Source: Nitrosomonas sp. JL21
GTDB taxonomy: Bacteria; Pseudomonadota; Gammaproteobacteria; Burkholderiales; Nitrosomonadaceae
Reading direction: 5' to 3'
Length of the DNA stretch: 64,000 bases
Assembly: GCF_009833095.1 (NCBI RefSeq)
Contig: NZ_QRCB01000018.1
Span: forward strand, 16,345 to 80,344
Made by a program: the position numbers and the translations under genes. Numbering within the stretch: the stretch's first letter is position 1; every line of letters begins with the position of its first letter. Positions 35,108 to 45,653 of the stretch are shown here, in pieces. Under the pieces are notes generated by a model. The model had not been told where the DNA came from. It did no database searches and worked only from the letters and a program-made list of their open reading frames with translations.

Positions 35108-36844
35108 ATGATGTTTAACAATATGACCATTCAGTCTCGATTAATCATCGTCATCGGATTTCTTTCTGCGCTGCTGGTCAGCACTGGAGGTCTCGGTGTC
35201 TATGGAATGAACCAGATGAATGCAGCATTCAAGGGCGTGTATGACGACCGCGTTTTACCGCTGGGTGACCTGGGTGTGGTTCTGGATCGCATCCAACGGA
35301 TACGTTTCAATACAGTGATTTCCAGTTATGCTGAAAATCCGGCCATCGTGGTGGAGAGAAAACCGCTCAATGACCAGCGATTTGCCGAAATTTCGACCTT
35401 GTGGCCACAATACATGGCGACCAAGTTGACCAGCGAAGAAGCCGCGCTTGCCAAGGACTTCGAGCAGCAATGGCAGAGTTTGTCGCAATCGGTGGACCGT
35501 TCGATGAATGCAGCGCTGAACAAAGACTTCAAAGCAGCCCAGCAAAATCTGCATGATGACATGTTCGCCAAATTCGATGCAGCCCATACCACGATGTTCA
35601 AATTACTCGATTTGCAGCGCGTCTTGGGATCGAATGAGTACAAGGCAGCGCACGGCGCTTACCAGAACCTGGTGACGCTCAGCAATAGCATGACTGTGGC
35701 TGGCCTGATTCTCGCCGTCCTTGCCGGATTTTTACTGATGCGCGCCATCATTCGGCCTTTGAACGAAGCCGTGACCATCGCCAATGCCGTTGCCTCAGGC
35801 GATCTCACGACCCGGATTGAAGTGCGTTCGACCAATGAAATGGGACGTTTGCTTCAGGCATTGAAAACGATGAACGATAATTTATTGGACCTGGTCGGCA
35901 AAGTTCGCCACAGCACGCAATCGATTGCCACGGCATCGGGCGAAATCGCATCGGGTAACATGGACTTGAGCCAACGTACCGAAGAACAGGCATCGAGCCT
36001 GGAGGAAACCGCTTCTTCGATGGAAGAATTGACGTCGACCGTGAGACAAAATGCCGAGAATGCGCGCCAAGCGAATCAACTGGCCGCCGGCGCATCGGAA
36101 GTGGCGATGAAAGGCGGAACCGTGGTAGGGCAAGTGGTGCAAACGATGAGCTCGATCAATGACAGCTCGAAGAAAGTGGTGGAGATCATCGGCGTCATCG
36201 ACGGCATCGCGTTCCAGACCAATATCCTGGCGCTGAATGCAGCGGTTGAAGCAGCCCGGGCCGGTGAGCAAGGCAGAGGTTTCGCAGTAGTGGCCACCGA
36301 AGTGCGCACTCTGGCACAACGCTCGGCAGCCGCAGCCAAGGAAATCAAGGGATTGATCAATGATTCCGTCGCAAAAGTCGACGAAGGCACGAAACTGGTC
36401 GACGAAGCCGGAACGACCATGGATGAAATCGTCGCCGCCGTGAAGCGAGTCACTGACATCATGAGTGAAATTTCTGCCGCATCGCAGGAACAAAGCTCGG
36501 GAATCGAGCAAATCAATCAGGCAGTCTCGCAAATGGACGAAGCTACGCAGCAGAATGCTGCCTTGGTGGAAGAAGCTTCCGCTGCCGCAGAGTCCATGAA
36601 GGAACAATCAAATGTATTGACTCAGGCCGTCAGCGTGTTCAAATTCGAGCATCGCAGTGCTGCAACTGCCGCCGCACCAAAAGCACAGAAACAGCAATCA
36701 GGCACGTTGATCAAATTGCCCAATCGTCGACTAGCTCCGAAGAAAGCAGTGGCCGACGTTAAAACAGACACGACATCGGAAAAATTGACCGCCCCATCGC
36801 GCAAGGCTGCCGCAGCCGGTGGAGAGGACTGGGAAGCATTTTAA
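35108..36844 (+). CDS. Methyl-accepting chemotaxis protein with four-helix-bundle sensor
   Basis: A 578-residue chemoreceptor: membrane helix 1 (about 12-32), periplasmic four-helix-bundle sensor of the Tar/4HB_MCP type (about 33-190), helix 2 (about 193-212), HAMP (about 213-265) and a cytoplasmic signalling domain. The hairpin tip is marked by [20 protein letters not shown]. The protein ends with DWEAF, fitting the C-terminal xWxxF pentapeptide that tethers CheR/CheB, so it should be a high-abundance type receptor. The ligand is unknown. Two ATG codons in a row; AAGGAG upstream. Confidence 0.95.
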   Translation: MMFNNMTIQSRLIIVIGFLSALLVSTGGLGVYGMNQMNAAFKGVYDDRVLPLGDLGVVLDRIQRIRFNTVISSYAENPAIVVERKPLNDQRFAEISTLWPQYMATKLTSEEAALAKDFEQQWQSLSQSVDRSMNAALNKDFKAAQQNLHDDMFAKFDAAHTTMFKLLDLQRVLGSNEYKAAHGAYQNLVTLSNSMTVAGLILAVLAGFLLMRAIIRPLNEAVTIANAVASGDLTTRIEVRSTNEMGRLLQALKTMNDNLLDLVGKVRHSTQSIATASGEIASGNMDLSQRTEEQASSLEETASSMEELTSTVRQNAENARQANQLAAGASEVAMKGGTVVGQVVQTMSSINDSSKKVVEIIGVIDGIAFQTNILALNAAVEAARAGEQGRGFAVVATEVRTLAQRSAAAAKEIKGLINDSVAKVDEGTKLVDEAGTTMDEIVAAVKRVTDIMSEISAASQEQSSGIEQINQAVSQMDEATQQNAALVEEASAAAESMKEQSNVLTQAVSVFKFEHRSAATAAAPKAQKQQSGTLIKLPNRRLAPKKAVADVKTDTTSEKLTAPSRKAAAAGGEDWEAF

Positions 36845-36973
36845 ACAACCCCATCAATAAATTCTGGGCGATATCTGAACATACTCAGGTATCGCTTTAG
36901 CATGTAAGAACCTGCATTTCATTCGCTTAGTTAAACCACTGCGAAACCCAAATACTTTGCAAGTATGAGAACC

Positions 36974-37020
36974 AAGGAAGCTCAAAAAACTGCTGCGTTT
37001 AGTCATGATGCGTTGAAATA
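36974..37020. repeat. Dispersed repeat copy
   Basis: AAGGAAGCTC-AAAAAACTGCTGCGTT continues AGTCATGATGCGTTGAAAT. It matches the copy at 39071-39119 almost base for base, one in each intergenic region around the GNAT-der segment. Non-coding. Confidence 0.6.
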
Positions 37021-37023
37021 GAC

Positions 37024-37467
37024 TTAACATGCATTTTTCACATTATGATGTGGCCTTTTTTCCATTTTTATAGTCATGCCATTTTTTTCAATAATGACAA
37101 ACCCCATACGCTCATATAGCCTTTTAGCTGGATTATCTTCAAAGGTTGTAAGCTGAATGCAACAATCGGGATAATGGACAAATAAATACTTCAGTATATT
37201 TGTGCCAATTCCTTTATTTTGCCATAAAGAAGACAGCTGGAAATTAACGATATAAAGAGGGAGCGACTCTTTAATAACATTTATATAACCTGCTCTTTTT
37301 CCATCAATAAAAACCATTATCACATTCTTATATACAAGCCTCCGTCGGAATTCTTGAGGAACCCAACTTCCCCAATGGCGACAAAAAAGCTCAAACATAT
37401 TCCGCTTAGTTAAGCGATAGCAATATGAATAATCTTCTGACCGAGCAGGTCTAAGCTCGTACTCCAT
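37024..37467 (-). CDS. GNAT-family N-acetyltransferase
   Basis: A 147-residue protein with the GNAT fold: the N-terminal strand YELRPARSEDY, the acetyl-CoA-binding LWQNKGIGTNILKYL (motif A, equivalent to Q/RxxGxG/A) near 87-101 and the C-terminal DNPAKRLYERMGFVI. Substrate unknown; small GNATs of this kind acetylate antibiotics, polyamines or protein N-termini. The gene is clearly more AT-rich than its neighbours, uses many AAA/ATA codons and is flanked by a dispersed repeat, suggesting recent acquisition. ATG start; no good ribosome-binding site. Confidence 0.82.
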   Translation of the reverse strand: MEYELRPARSEDYSYCYRLTKRNMFELFCRHWGSWVPQEFRRRLVYKNVIMVFIDGKRAGYINVIKESLPLYIVNFQLSSLWQNKGIGTNILKYLFVHYPDCCIQLTTFEDNPAKRLYERMGFVIIEKNGMTIKMEKRPHHNVKNAC

Positions 37468-37627
37468 AATTTTTCTAGAATTTAATAACTGTAAATTAAC
37501 TATAAGATTTTTATCTATTCATCAAACAAGAGAACAACAATGCGACAAAACACCGCACTCAACGAATAAAAAATATCTCTACCGAATAGAAGCAAACGAG
37601 TTAACCAGCAACAGGACTATTGCTGAC

Positions 37628-39025
37628 CTATCCATATTTCTTCCGATTGCGCCGCCGCCGGTTATGGGCACGACGCAGTTCATCTTCGGTGGGAGGCGGT
37701 GCTTTTTTGTCGGCGTAGGGATTGTGACCGGTCTTGAAATCGACGCGCAGCGGTGTGCCCAATAATTTGAATACGTCGCGGAAGGTGTTTTCCAGGTAGC
37801 GCCGGTACGTTTCCGGCACATGGTCGAGCATCGTGCCATGCACGATGATGAGCGGCGGATTGGAGCCACCTTGATGGGCATAGCGCATTTTCGGGCGCGA
37901 CATGCCGCCGCGCGGCGGTGGATGTTTTTCGACGGCCGCAATCAGCGCACGCGTCAATTTGGGCGTCGGCAAATGCGCCATTGCAGCAGCGTACGCTTGG
38001 TCGATCGACGGCAGCAGATGCTTCATGCCAGTGCCATGCAATGCGGAAATATAATGCAATTGCGCGAAGCTCAGAAAGGCCAATTTGCGGCTCATTTCAC
38101 GCTTGACGGTATCGCGCTGATAATCGTCCAGGCCATCCCATTTATTGACGGCAATCACTAACGCGCGCCCTGCTTCCAGGATGAAGCCAGCGATATGCGC
38201 ATCCTGATCGGAAATCTCATTGCGCGCATCGAGCACCAGCACCACCACATTGGCATCTTCGACGGCCTGCAAGGTTTTGATGACCGAGAATTTCTCGATC
38301 GTCTCGAACACCTTGCCGCGGCGCCGCAACCCAGCCGTGTCGATCAACGTGTACTGTTTGCCTTTGTGCTCAAAATCGACATAAATACTGTCGCGCGTCG
38401 TCCCCGGCTGGTCAAACGCAATGACTCGCTCCTCACCGAGCAACGTATTGATCAGCGTGGATTTCCCGACATTCGGACGGCCGACAATGGCAATTTTGGG
38501 ATGATCGCTGGCAGGCGTTTCTTCTTCGGCATCGGGAAAATCCGCCAGAGCCCAATCTGCCAGCTCATGAATATTATCGCCGTGCATCGCGGAAACCGCA
38601 CACGGTTCTCCCAGCCCCAATTCAAAGAACTCCGCCGTCACCACCGCTGTCCGCATGCCTTCAGTTTTATTGACGACCAATAGAATATTTTGCCCAGATT
38701 TACGCAATTGTTCAGCAATAATTTTATCGTGCGCCGTCACGCCTTGTCGGCCATCGACGATAAACAGCACTTTGTCGGCTTCATCAACGGCCTGCAGGGT
38801 CTGTTTCGCCATCGCATGCAGGATGCCTTCCTTGATCACCGGCTCAAATCCGCCAGTATCCATTACCAGATAGGGCTTATCGCCGATGCGGCCATGACCA
38901 TAATGGCGATCGCGGGTCAAGCCGGGTATGTCGGCGACGATCGCATCGCGCGTGCGGGTCAAACGATTGAATAACGTTGACTTCCCGACATTGGGACGGC
39001 CAACTAAAACAAGTGTGGGCTTCAT
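37628..39025 (-). CDS. der: Ribosome-assembly GTPase Der (EngA)
   Basis: A 465-residue GTPase with two tandem G domains: each starts with GRPNVGKST (residues near 8 and 183), has DTGG/DTAG switch motifs and an NK(T/W) base-recognition motif (NKTEG, NKWDG). A KH-like C-terminal domain follows and a basic tail [15 protein letters not shown] ends the protein. Der helps the 50S subunit mature and is essential. ATG start. It is the last gene of the ndk-to-der block, in the common bamB-der order; a 126-base gap with a dispersed repeat precedes it. Confidence 0.97.
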   Translation of the reverse strand: MKPTLVLVGRPNVGKSTLFNRLTRTRDAIVADIPGLTRDRHYGHGRIGDKPYLVMDTGGFEPVIKEGILHAMAKQTLQAVDEADKVLFIVDGRQGVTAHDKIIAEQLRKSGQNILLVVNKTEGMRTAVVTAEFFELGLGEPCAVSAMHGDNIHELADWALADFPDAEEETPASDHPKIAIVGRPNVGKSTLINTLLGEERVIAFDQPGTTRDSIYVDFEHKGKQYTLIDTAGLRRRGKVFETIEKFSVIKTLQAVEDANVVVLVLDARNEISDQDAHIAGFILEAGRALVIAVNKWDGLDDYQRDTVKREMSRKLAFLSFAQLHYISALHGTGMKHLLPSIDQAYAAAMAHLPTPKLTRALIAAVEKHPPPRGGMSRPKMRYAHQGGSNPPLIIVHGTMLDHVPETYRRYLENTFRDVFKLLGTPLRVDFKTGHNPYADKKAPPPTEDELRRAHNRRRRNRKKYG

Positions 39026-39070
39026 GATTGACGGCTATGGATGGGCATTCGCTGCGATGAATTAAAATTA

Positions 39071-39120
39071 GGAAAGCTCTGAAAAACTACTGCGTTGAGT
39101 TATGCTGCGGCTGAAATTTA
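39071..39120. repeat. Dispersed repeat copy between bamB and der
   Basis: AGGAAAGCTCTGAAAAACTA then CTGCGTTGAGTTATGCTGCGG and CTGAAATTT, aligned with 36974-37020. It has the same end sequence as the MITE-like elements at 19698 and 49991. Non-coding. Confidence 0.6.
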
Positions 39121-39151
39121 TGGTTTTAAACCGAACATTTACCGTGAATAG

Positions 39152-40381
39152 CTAGAATTGGGTACTGAATGCATAGACGCCGCCTTCGATCGTTTGCACC
39201 GCAAATCCATCCGGCAGGGGTGTCGGCGCAGTGCTGATCATGCTGCCGTCGGTCTTTGAGCGGGCTACCAGACCGCCATCGTAATTCCGGATCACATTCA
39301 CAAAACCCTGATCATCCGCGACCACGATATACGCGCCGACGATGGTCGGGCGGGTCAATTTTTTGCTGCCCAATCGGCTCTGTTTCCACATGCCGGCGCC
39401 GCTGATCAGATCATACGCTGCCACCACGCCTTTTTCCTCGGTCACGTAGAGATAGTCTCGATCCATCGTCAAACCCGCGCTGCTGGATGATTCGCGTCCC
39501 CAGATCTGGGAACCGTCATTGATAGCAAAACAGGCCACCCGGCCCTGATAGGCGACGGCGCACGCAAATTGGTTATTCACGACCGGCGCGCTGGTCACAT
39601 CGGTCATGCGTTCCAGTTCGGTGACGCCCTTGGGCTGCGAAACAGTGACTTCCCAGCCGAGATTGCCGGTAAACAAGCTCAAAGCGACCAGCTTGCCGCC
39701 AGGGAATCCGGCAAACACTGCGCCATGCGCGAGCGTCACGCCCGCCGTGCTGCGCACCGTCAACGACGGTGTCGCACCTTGATACACCCATTTGCGGTTG
39801 CCATCCAGCGCATCCAGCCCATAAATCCGGCCATCCAGCGTGCGGACGACGATCACGTTATTCTGGATTTGCGGGGGACTGAGAATTTCGCTACTGACCG
39901 ATGTCTGCCATACCATCGCACCTGTGTCGTTATAAGCGATGACTTCACCCTTGAAGGTGCCTACCAGGATGAGGCCCTCGCCGATACCGACGCCGGCGGA
40001 AAATTTGCTTTTGGTTTTGACTTCCCACACGGATTTGCCGCTCGCCACATCGTATTTAGTGAGCTTTCCGGATTCGTCGGCGACATACAAAGCGTCATTA
40101 TCAAATGCGCTATAGAACGATGCGATCTGATTCTCTTCGACCTTGCCTTTCCATTTCAGAGGGATACGGTCGGCTTTCTTCAGCGTTTCCAGTTCTTCCT
40201 TGTCATACTCGACCACTTCATCTTTGACGAAAATATCGGATATCTGCGTACTCATCGATTCGACGAGCCGGGTATCCAATGGATTGGTGATGCTGCTGCA
40301 GGCTGTCAACAGCATTGCCACCGCTACAGAACATCGCGATGATCGAATGGATTTGGTGAGATTCAGGGGAGCAGCGATCAC
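39152..40381 (-). CDS. bamB: Outer-membrane assembly lipoprotein BamB
   Basis: A 409-residue lipoprotein with lipobox MLLTAC (acylated C28) and an eight-bladed PQQ-type beta-propeller; recurring blade motifs such as GKSVWEVKTKSK, GAMVWQTSV and GNRKWVYQG are visible. BamB binds BamA and helps fold outer-membrane proteins. The start is GTG at 40381, nine bases after the stop of the yfgM-like gene; the only in-frame ATG lies at the lipobox itself and would destroy the signal peptide. Genes yfgM-bamB-der occur in this order in many Proteobacteria. Confidence 0.94.
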   Translation of the reverse strand: MIAAPLNLTKSIRSSRCSVAVAMLLTACSSITNPLDTRLVESMSTQISDIFVKDEVVEYDKEELETLKKADRIPLKWKGKVEENQIASFYSAFDNDALYVADESGKLTKYDVASGKSVWEVKTKSKFSAGVGIGEGLILVGTFKGEVIAYNDTGAMVWQTSVSSEILSPPQIQNNVIVVRTLDGRIYGLDALDGNRKWVYQGATPSLTVRSTAGVTLAHGAVFAGFPGGKLVALSLFTGNLGWEVTVSQPKGVTELERMTDVTSAPVVNNQFACAVAYQGRVACFAINDGSQIWGRESSSSAGLTMDRDYLYVTEEKGVVAAYDLISGAGMWKQSRLGSKKLTRPTIVGAYIVVADDQGFVNVIRNYDGGLVARSKTDGSMISTAPTPLPDGFAVQTIEGGVYAFSTQF

Positions 40382-40390
40382 GTTGATGAA

Positions 40391-41029
40391 CTATTCGGAA
40401 TCACCCAGCGCGTCCAGCTTCATCTGAACGATATTGAAGTAATTATTGGTTTTACTGAGCTTTTCAATGGCCGCTTGGTAACTCAGGCGAGCTTCGGAAA
40501 TTTTGTTCGCAGCGACGAGTATGTCGCCTTTGCGATCCAGGTAGAGTCCCGCGAAAGTTTCGCCATGCTGAGCATTCAATACTTTCAGTGCGTCATCATA
40601 TTTTTCTTCATCCAGCAGAATGCCCGCGATCCGCAATCGGGCCACATCGTGCATCGTAGGTTCCTTGGCGTGATCGATCACCCACTGCAAATTCTGCACA
40701 GCGCGTTTGCCATTCCCCGCGTCAACATCAGCCTGTGCTGCGATCATCGCCGCACGGGGCGCATAGCCGCTGGATGGAAAACCTTCCGTCAATAACTGCG
40801 CTGCATCATTGACGCGCGACGCGTCACCGGAAGTCTTGACCTGCTGTAGCAGAGCGTACAAATCCGCAGCCTGCTGCGATTGTTTCTGTTGATAATAATT
40901 CCAGGCCTGCATACCGGCGATGGTGACCAAGAAGGCCGTCAGCAGGATGATGAGGGCGTTGCCGAACTTATCCCACCAATTTTTGATGCCATCAATTTTT
41001 TCCTGCTCTTCGAGATTGTACGTCACCAT
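40391..41029 (-). CDS. yfgM: YfgM-type tetratricopeptide protein, SecYEG ancillary subunit
   Basis: A 212-residue inner-membrane protein: a short cytoplasmic N-terminus (EEQEKIDGIKNWWDKFG), one membrane helix (about 25-45) and a periplasmic TPR domain made of several helical pairs. This is the TPR_21/YfgM family; E. coli YfgM associates with SecYEG and the chaperone PpiD and helps secreted proteins fold. ATG with AGGA eight bases upstream. Position between hisS and bamB is the normal one. Confidence 0.9.
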   Translation of the reverse strand: MVTYNLEEQEKIDGIKNWWDKFGNALIILLTAFLVTIAGMQAWNYYQQKQSQQAADLYALLQQVKTSGDASRVNDAAQLLTEGFPSSGYAPRAAMIAAQADVDAGNGKRAVQNLQWVIDHAKEPTMHDVARLRIAGILLDEEKYDDALKVLNAQHGETFAGLYLDRKGDILVAANKISEARLSYQAAIEKLSKTNNYFNIVQMKLDALGDSE

Positions 41030-41113
41030 GATATATTCCTGAAAAAATTTGAAACTGAATAAAAAATTTCGATCAGCTTAGCAATGTATTGTAAAGCAAT
41101 CAGCTATTGACCA

Positions 41114-42373
41114 TTATTTCCGCAGTAGTTCAGTGACTGCGGTCAACTTGACGCGTGCTTGCTCTACCGCTTCACGCAAGGGTTTCAGCGTCACTTCCTG
41201 CGCTTCGGCTTCCTCATCGCCGATGATCACCGCATAACTGGCGCCGGTTGCATCCGCTTTTTTCATCTGCGATTTGAAGCTTCCCTCGCCGCAGTGCAGG
41301 ATGACATCCATTCCTTCGCCACGCAGAAATTCCGCGCATTTCCAGGCATAGCGGGCAGCCTGCTGACCCTGGTGAACAATGTAGATATCAGGCGCAGGCT
41401 GAGTGATCGGTTGACCGCTATCCTGCATCAAAGCCAGCAATCGCTCGACACCCATTGCAAAACCGCAGGCGGGAGCAGATTTTCCGCCCACCTGCTCGAT
41501 CAACCCATCATAGCGGCCACCGGCACACACAGTGCCTTGCGCGCCCAATTGATCGGTCACCCACTCGAATACTGTGCGATTATAGTAATCGAGCCCCCTG
41601 ACCAAACGTACATTGATTTCAAAATCAATGCCCTGTGCCTGCAGTATCTGTTGCAATGCTTCGAAATGAGCACACGAAGCTTCATCCAGATCGTCGATCA
41701 AACGAGGCGCATCAGCAATGATATTCTGCATCTGCGGATTTTTGCTGTCGAGAATCCGCAACGGATTGGTATGCAGTCGCCGCAAGGAATCCTCATCCAG
41801 ATCATCGCGATATCGCTCGAAATACTTGATCAACCGGGTGCGGTGCAGAGCGCGTGATTGAGCATCGCCCAGCGTGCCGATCTCCAGCCGCAAGCCTGAA
41901 ATACCCAGTAGATCCCACAACCGGGCGCACATCACGATCAGTTCGGCATCGATATCGGGACCCGCATAACCGAGGGCCTCAACGCCAACCTGGTGAAATT
42001 GCCGGTAGCGCCCTTTCTGCGGCCGTTCGTGCCGGAACATCGGCCCCGAATAATAGAGCCTTTGCGGACTGCCATACAAAAGGTTATGTTCGATCACGGC
42101 GCGCACGCAGGATGCAGTTCCTTCCGGCCGCAATGTCAGGCTGTCATTGTTGAGGTGGTCGATGAAGGTATACATTTCCTTCTCGACAATGTCGGTCACT
42201 TCTCCGATCGAACGGATGAATAAGTCCGTTTGCTCGACGATCGGCGTGCGGATATTGCGGTACCCATAGGCAGACAGCCATTGATGTATGGTTTGCTCAA
42301 AATGTATCCACAGATACGATTCACTCGGCAGAATGTCATTCATGCCGCGAATGGCTTTGATACCATTACCCAT
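41114..42373 (-). CDS. hisS: Histidyl-tRNA synthetase
   Basis: A 419-residue class II aminoacyl-tRNA synthetase. Motif 2 is visible as [16 protein letters not shown], the histidine-specific loops as [15 protein letters not shown] and CAGGRYDGL, and motif 3 as [12 protein letters not shown]; a C-terminal anticodon-binding domain covers about 325-419. It charges tRNA-His. ATG overlapping the ispG stop as TGATG, so translation is coupled. Length is normal. Confidence 0.97.
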   Translation of the reverse strand: MGNGIKAIRGMNDILPSESYLWIHFEQTIHQWLSAYGYRNIRTPIVEQTDLFIRSIGEVTDIVEKEMYTFIDHLNNDSLTLRPEGTASCVRAVIEHNLLYGSPQRLYYSGPMFRHERPQKGRYRQFHQVGVEALGYAGPDIDAELIVMCARLWDLLGISGLRLEIGTLGDAQSRALHRTRLIKYFERYRDDLDEDSLRRLHTNPLRILDSKNPQMQNIIADAPRLIDDLDEASCAHFEALQQILQAQGIDFEINVRLVRGLDYYNRTVFEWVTDQLGAQGTVCAGGRYDGLIEQVGGKSAPACGFAMGVERLLALMQDSGQPITQPAPDIYIVHQGQQAARYAWKCAEFLRGEGMDVILHCGEGSFKSQMKKADATGASYAVIIGDEEAEAQEVTLKPLREAVEQARVKLTAVTELLRK

Positions 42374-43611
42374 CAGACAGATTTTCTCGGATATTTTTCA
42401 CTGACGTATCTGTCGACGATCTGGCGGAACTCGCTGGCGATATTATCGCCTTTGAGCGTCACCGTTTTTTGCCCATCCACGAATACCGGTGCAACCGGGT
42501 TTTCACCGGAGCCGGGCAGGCTGATGCCGATATTGGCGTGCTTGCTTTCGCCCGGACCATTCACCACGCATCCCATCACAGCCAGGCTCATGTTTTCTAC
42601 GCCTTCATATTGTTCACGCCACACGACCATTTCATCCCGTACATAAGCTTGTATGCTTTCCGCCAGTTCCTGGAAATACGTGCTGGTGGTACGACCGCAT
42701 CCGGGGCAAGCCGCGACCAAAGGCACAAATGCGCGCAAACCCATCGTCTGAAGAATTTCCTGAGCCACGATCACTTCTCGGGAGCGGGAGCCGCCAGGCT
42801 CGGGCGTCAATGAAATGCGAATGGTATCGCCGATCCCCTCTTGCAGCAGCACCGCCAGTGCCGCTGTCGACGCGACGATTCCTTTGGAGCCCATGCCCGC
42901 TTCAGTCAGGCCCAGATGCAATGCATAATCGCAGCGCTGAGCCAGTTCACGGTAAACCATGATTAGATCCTGGACGCCGCTCACTTTGCATGACAGGACA
43001 ATTCTATTGCGGCCCAGACCAATTTCTTCAGCCTTGGCCGCGCTTTCCAGCGCCGAAGTGATCAGCGCCTCACGCATGACATATTTGGCATCCTGCGGAT
43101 TTGCGGAAGCAGCATTCTCATCCATGATACGAGCGAGCATTTCCTGATCCAGACTGCCCCAATTCACGCCGATGCGCACGGGTTTGTCGTATTTGCACGC
43201 GATCTCGATCAACGTGGCAAACTGCTCATCGCGTTTCTTGCCCTGACCGACATTGCCCGGATTGATCCGCAATTTCGCCAGCGCCTGCGCACATTCGGGA
43301 TGGGCGGTCAGCAACTTATGGCCGTTGAAATGAAAATCGCCCACCAGCGGCACATGACAACCCATCTCATCCAACCGAGCGCGAATATTCGGCACAGCTT
43401 GCGCGGCTTCCATCGAATTGACGGTAATGCGCACCAACTCAGACCCGGCGCGTGCCAACTGTGCAACCTGCTCAGCAGTCGCCGCTTCATCGACGGTATC
43501 GGTGTTGGTCATCGATTGAACCACAACCGGCGCGCCGCCGCCCACCATCACCGTACCTACCCGAACCCCTACACTGGCTCGGCGCTTAACCAAGAAACTA
43601 TTTGCAGACAT
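42373..43611 (-). CDS. ispG: (E)-4-Hydroxy-3-methylbut-2-enyl-diphosphate synthase (IspG/GcpE)
   Basis: A 412-residue iron-sulfur enzyme of the MEP isoprenoid pathway, converting MEcPP to HMBPP. A TIM-barrel N-terminal part carries [12 protein letters not shown] and [10 protein letters not shown]. The C-terminal part supplies the [4Fe-4S] ligands in CPGCGRTT and [10 protein letters not shown] plus a conserved glutamate. ATG start; flanked by rodZ upstream and hisS downstream on the same strand. The electron donor is probably flavodoxin or ferredoxin, encoded elsewhere. Confidence 0.97.
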   Translation of the reverse strand: MSANSFLVKRRASVGVRVGTVMVGGGAPVVVQSMTNTDTVDEAATAEQVAQLARAGSELVRITVNSMEAAQAVPNIRARLDEMGCHVPLVGDFHFNGHKLLTAHPECAQALAKLRINPGNVGQGKKRDEQFATLIEIACKYDKPVRIGVNWGSLDQEMLARIMDENAASANPQDAKYVMREALITSALESAAKAEEIGLGRNRIVLSCKVSGVQDLIMVYRELAQRCDYALHLGLTEAGMGSKGIVASTAALAVLLQEGIGDTIRISLTPEPGGSRSREVIVAQEILQTMGLRAFVPLVAACPGCGRTTSTYFQELAESIQAYVRDEMVVWREQYEGVENMSLAVMGCVVNGPGESKHANIGISLPGSGENPVAPVFVDGQKTVTLKGDNIASEFRQIVDRYVSEKYPRKSV

Positions 43612-43641
43612 AATGTACTCTATAAAATCAATACGTAATTC

Positions 43642-44868
43642 TTACTCGAGGGTCAGACGCGCAGTTCCGTCCTGTTTTTTATAGGAAGAAAGATCGATAT
43701 CTTTATCGTTATAGGTGAGACGCACCCCTGTCGCATTTCCCAAAACTACTGACAATGGTCTTTTCCCGGTGATCGTTTGTTCGCTGCCGCCTTTTCTGAG
43801 TTGCTCCAATATCGTGGCGTTCTTTCCATCGACGACTTTGACCCATGAATCGGCATTGAACTTGAAGTGCAAGGTTCCTATATCAGTCAGCGTTGGCAAT
43901 GGTTTCTCCGCTTCTTGAATGACCGGTTTGCTTTCAATCGGCAAAGTGAGTGTTTGAACGGTCAGATTGGACGCATTCGCTGGACTATTCTGACCGGGTA
44001 ATTGCAGAGCTGTTTCGAACGATGAGCTGGCGGGCGTCTCAGTGGAACCCGAGGACAGCGGCAGAGGAATTTCTACCGACGCTTTGTCAGCGCCAATTTT
44101 TACTTCAGCCTGATGATCCGGGCGCGCCAATTTCTGCCCATCGTTATTTTCGATTACGAAATACGCCCCGAGCACGGCAGCAAACAACAGAATAAGAACC
44201 ATCACGCGCTTGTTGCTCGAATTCTCACGCCTCTCAGAAAACGATAGATTCTTGTTTTTGAGCGGTGTTTTTTCATAATGGAATCGTGCCGGTTCCGATT
44301 CAGGAAGCATTTGCAATAATGGCTCGGGATTCAACTGGCAAAGATTGGCATAATTGCGCACGAAACCACGTAAAAACGTCCGGCCTGGTAATTTTCCAAA
44401 ATCTTCCTTTTCGATCGCTTCGACTTGTTGATTCGACAATCGCAATTGCCGGGAAACATCATCAATGCTCAATCCTCTGGCCATTCGCGCCTTACGCAAA
44501 ATATGTCCCACACTGTGTACGATACTGGCTGAATCCATCGAATTCGATCCGTGACGTCTCAATAGATAATCATTCTGGAGGTTCGAATTTTCCTGACTAT
44601 TCACTTCAGTACGTTCTTGAGAGTGTGCCTGATCGGCAGAAAACGACGCCGAATCCTCTGTTTGCTGAGGATCCAACGCTTGCATATTCTGCTGTTCTGG
44701 TGTCAGTAAGGTGGAATCGCCAACGCTTGGGGAGCTATGGTCAATATTATCCGACTCAGTTTGCGATGAGCGGTTTAGGACTGATGCTGAATTAAAGTCG
44801 ACATTGCTCGCTCCCTGCACACTGGAAAGGGGATCACTGCCGTCAATTCTTTGCTGATTATCATTCAT
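43642..44868 (-). CDS. rodZ: Cytoskeleton-linked membrane protein RodZ
   Basis: A 408-residue bitopic protein. A long polar N-terminal extension rich in S, Q and N (about 1-110) precedes the helix-turn-helix Xre/HTH_25 domain (GHILRKARMARGLSIDDVSR near 118-137). One membrane helix (about 226-246) and a periplasmic DUF4115 domain (about 330-408) follow. RodZ binds MreB and keeps rod shape. The N-terminal extension is longer than usual. Its ATG overlaps the pilW stop (TAATG). The pilW-rodZ-ispG order is a standard block. Confidence 0.92.
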   Translation of the reverse strand: MNDNQQRIDGSDPLSSVQGASNVDFNSASVLNRSSQTESDNIDHSSPSVGDSTLLTPEQQNMQALDPQQTEDSASFSADQAHSQERTEVNSQENSNLQNDYLLRRHGSNSMDSASIVHSVGHILRKARMARGLSIDDVSRQLRLSNQQVEAIEKEDFGKLPGRTFLRGFVRNYANLCQLNPEPLLQMLPESEPARFHYEKTPLKNKNLSFSERRENSSNKRVMVLILLFAAVLGAYFVIENNDGQKLARPDHQAEVKIGADKASVEIPLPLSSGSTETPASSSFETALQLPGQNSPANASNLTVQTLTLPIESKPVIQEAEKPLPTLTDIGTLHFKFNADSWVKVVDGKNATILEQLRKGGSEQTITGKRPLSVVLGNATGVRLTYNDKDIDLSSYKKQDGTARLTLE

Positions 44869-45653
44869 TATCTGATTCTTCCTTCTCGAACAGCGATGGC
44901 TTCTTTGGAATCTGGAAAATATTTCTGCAATTGAAACAAATAACTATCAGCAGCTCGTTGGTCTCCAGCTGCCTGCTCTATCTGTAGCGCCAATAACAGC
45001 CCATCTGGAGTGGATGGGTTATTCTGCAAGAAATGGGTCAATTTCGACCTCGCATTCTGCAAATTGCCGCGCTGAAATTCAATGTTGATCAACCCGATCA
45101 TCGCAGATGAGTAATTGGATTGAATCGATAACGCCTTTTGAAAAAAAAGCCGTGCTTCATCGTACCGGCTTCGCTTCAACTCACAAAGGCCGGCATTGGT
45201 GTAAGCCATTTCAGGCGTCTGATACAACGGGTCTTTCGCAGCCATCAGAAAAAAATTAATGGCCTGATCCATGCGTTCCGGCAAACGCTGACATAGAAAC
45301 CAGCCATAGTTATTATGGATCTCGGTATTTTTCGGCGCCAGCCGAACTGCCTGCTCAAAGTTATCCAATGCTTTGCTATCTTCATTCAGCGCCATATTGA
45401 CCAAACCCAGGACATTGTAAGCTGGCGCATAGTCTGGCTGCGCTTTGAACGCTTCATCCACTTCTTCCAGCGCCACATCCCACTGGCCTCGATGGAAATA
45501 CTCTCCAGCCAATTCGGTATGCACTTTAGCACTCTGCACCGCGCGTTCCAATTTCTCCGCATTGAGCGCGTCTTCATCAATAGGTGGCTGGACGCATGCC
45601 GTAGTTAGCAAGATCACAAAAACGAATGCAGCAATTGGCACAAATCGCATCAT
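44868..45653 (-). CDS. pilW: Type IV pilus biogenesis/stability lipoprotein PilW (PilF)
   Basis: A 261-residue outer-membrane lipoprotein, lipobox ILLTTAC, with about six TPR repeats (for example [19 protein letters not shown] and [20 protein letters not shown]). It is needed for secretin assembly in type IV pili, although in many genomes it simply travels with rlmN and ispG. Two ATG codons start the gene, overlapping the rlmN stop (TGATG), and its own stop overlaps rodZ. Confidence 0.92.
   Translation of the reverse strand: MMRFVPIAAFVFVILLTTACVQPPIDEDALNAEKLERAVQSAKVHTELAGEYFHRGQWDVALEEVDEAFKAQPDYAPAYNVLGLVNMALNEDSKALDNFEQAVRLAPKNTEIHNNYGWFLCQRLPERMDQAINFFLMAAKDPLYQTPEMAYTNAGLCELKRSRYDEARLFFQKALSIQSNYSSAMIGLINIEFQRGNLQNARSKLTHFLQNNPSTPDGLLLALQIEQAAGDQRAADSYLFQLQKYFPDSKEAIAVREGRIR

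Noticed and set aside
35882..36607. 241-codon minus-strand frame in the chemoreceptor gene
   Set aside because: Mirror of the signalling domain; no motif or start site.
39569..40342. 257-codon plus-strand frame opposite bamB
   Set aside because: Antisense shadow; histidine/arginine-rich, no recognisable domain.
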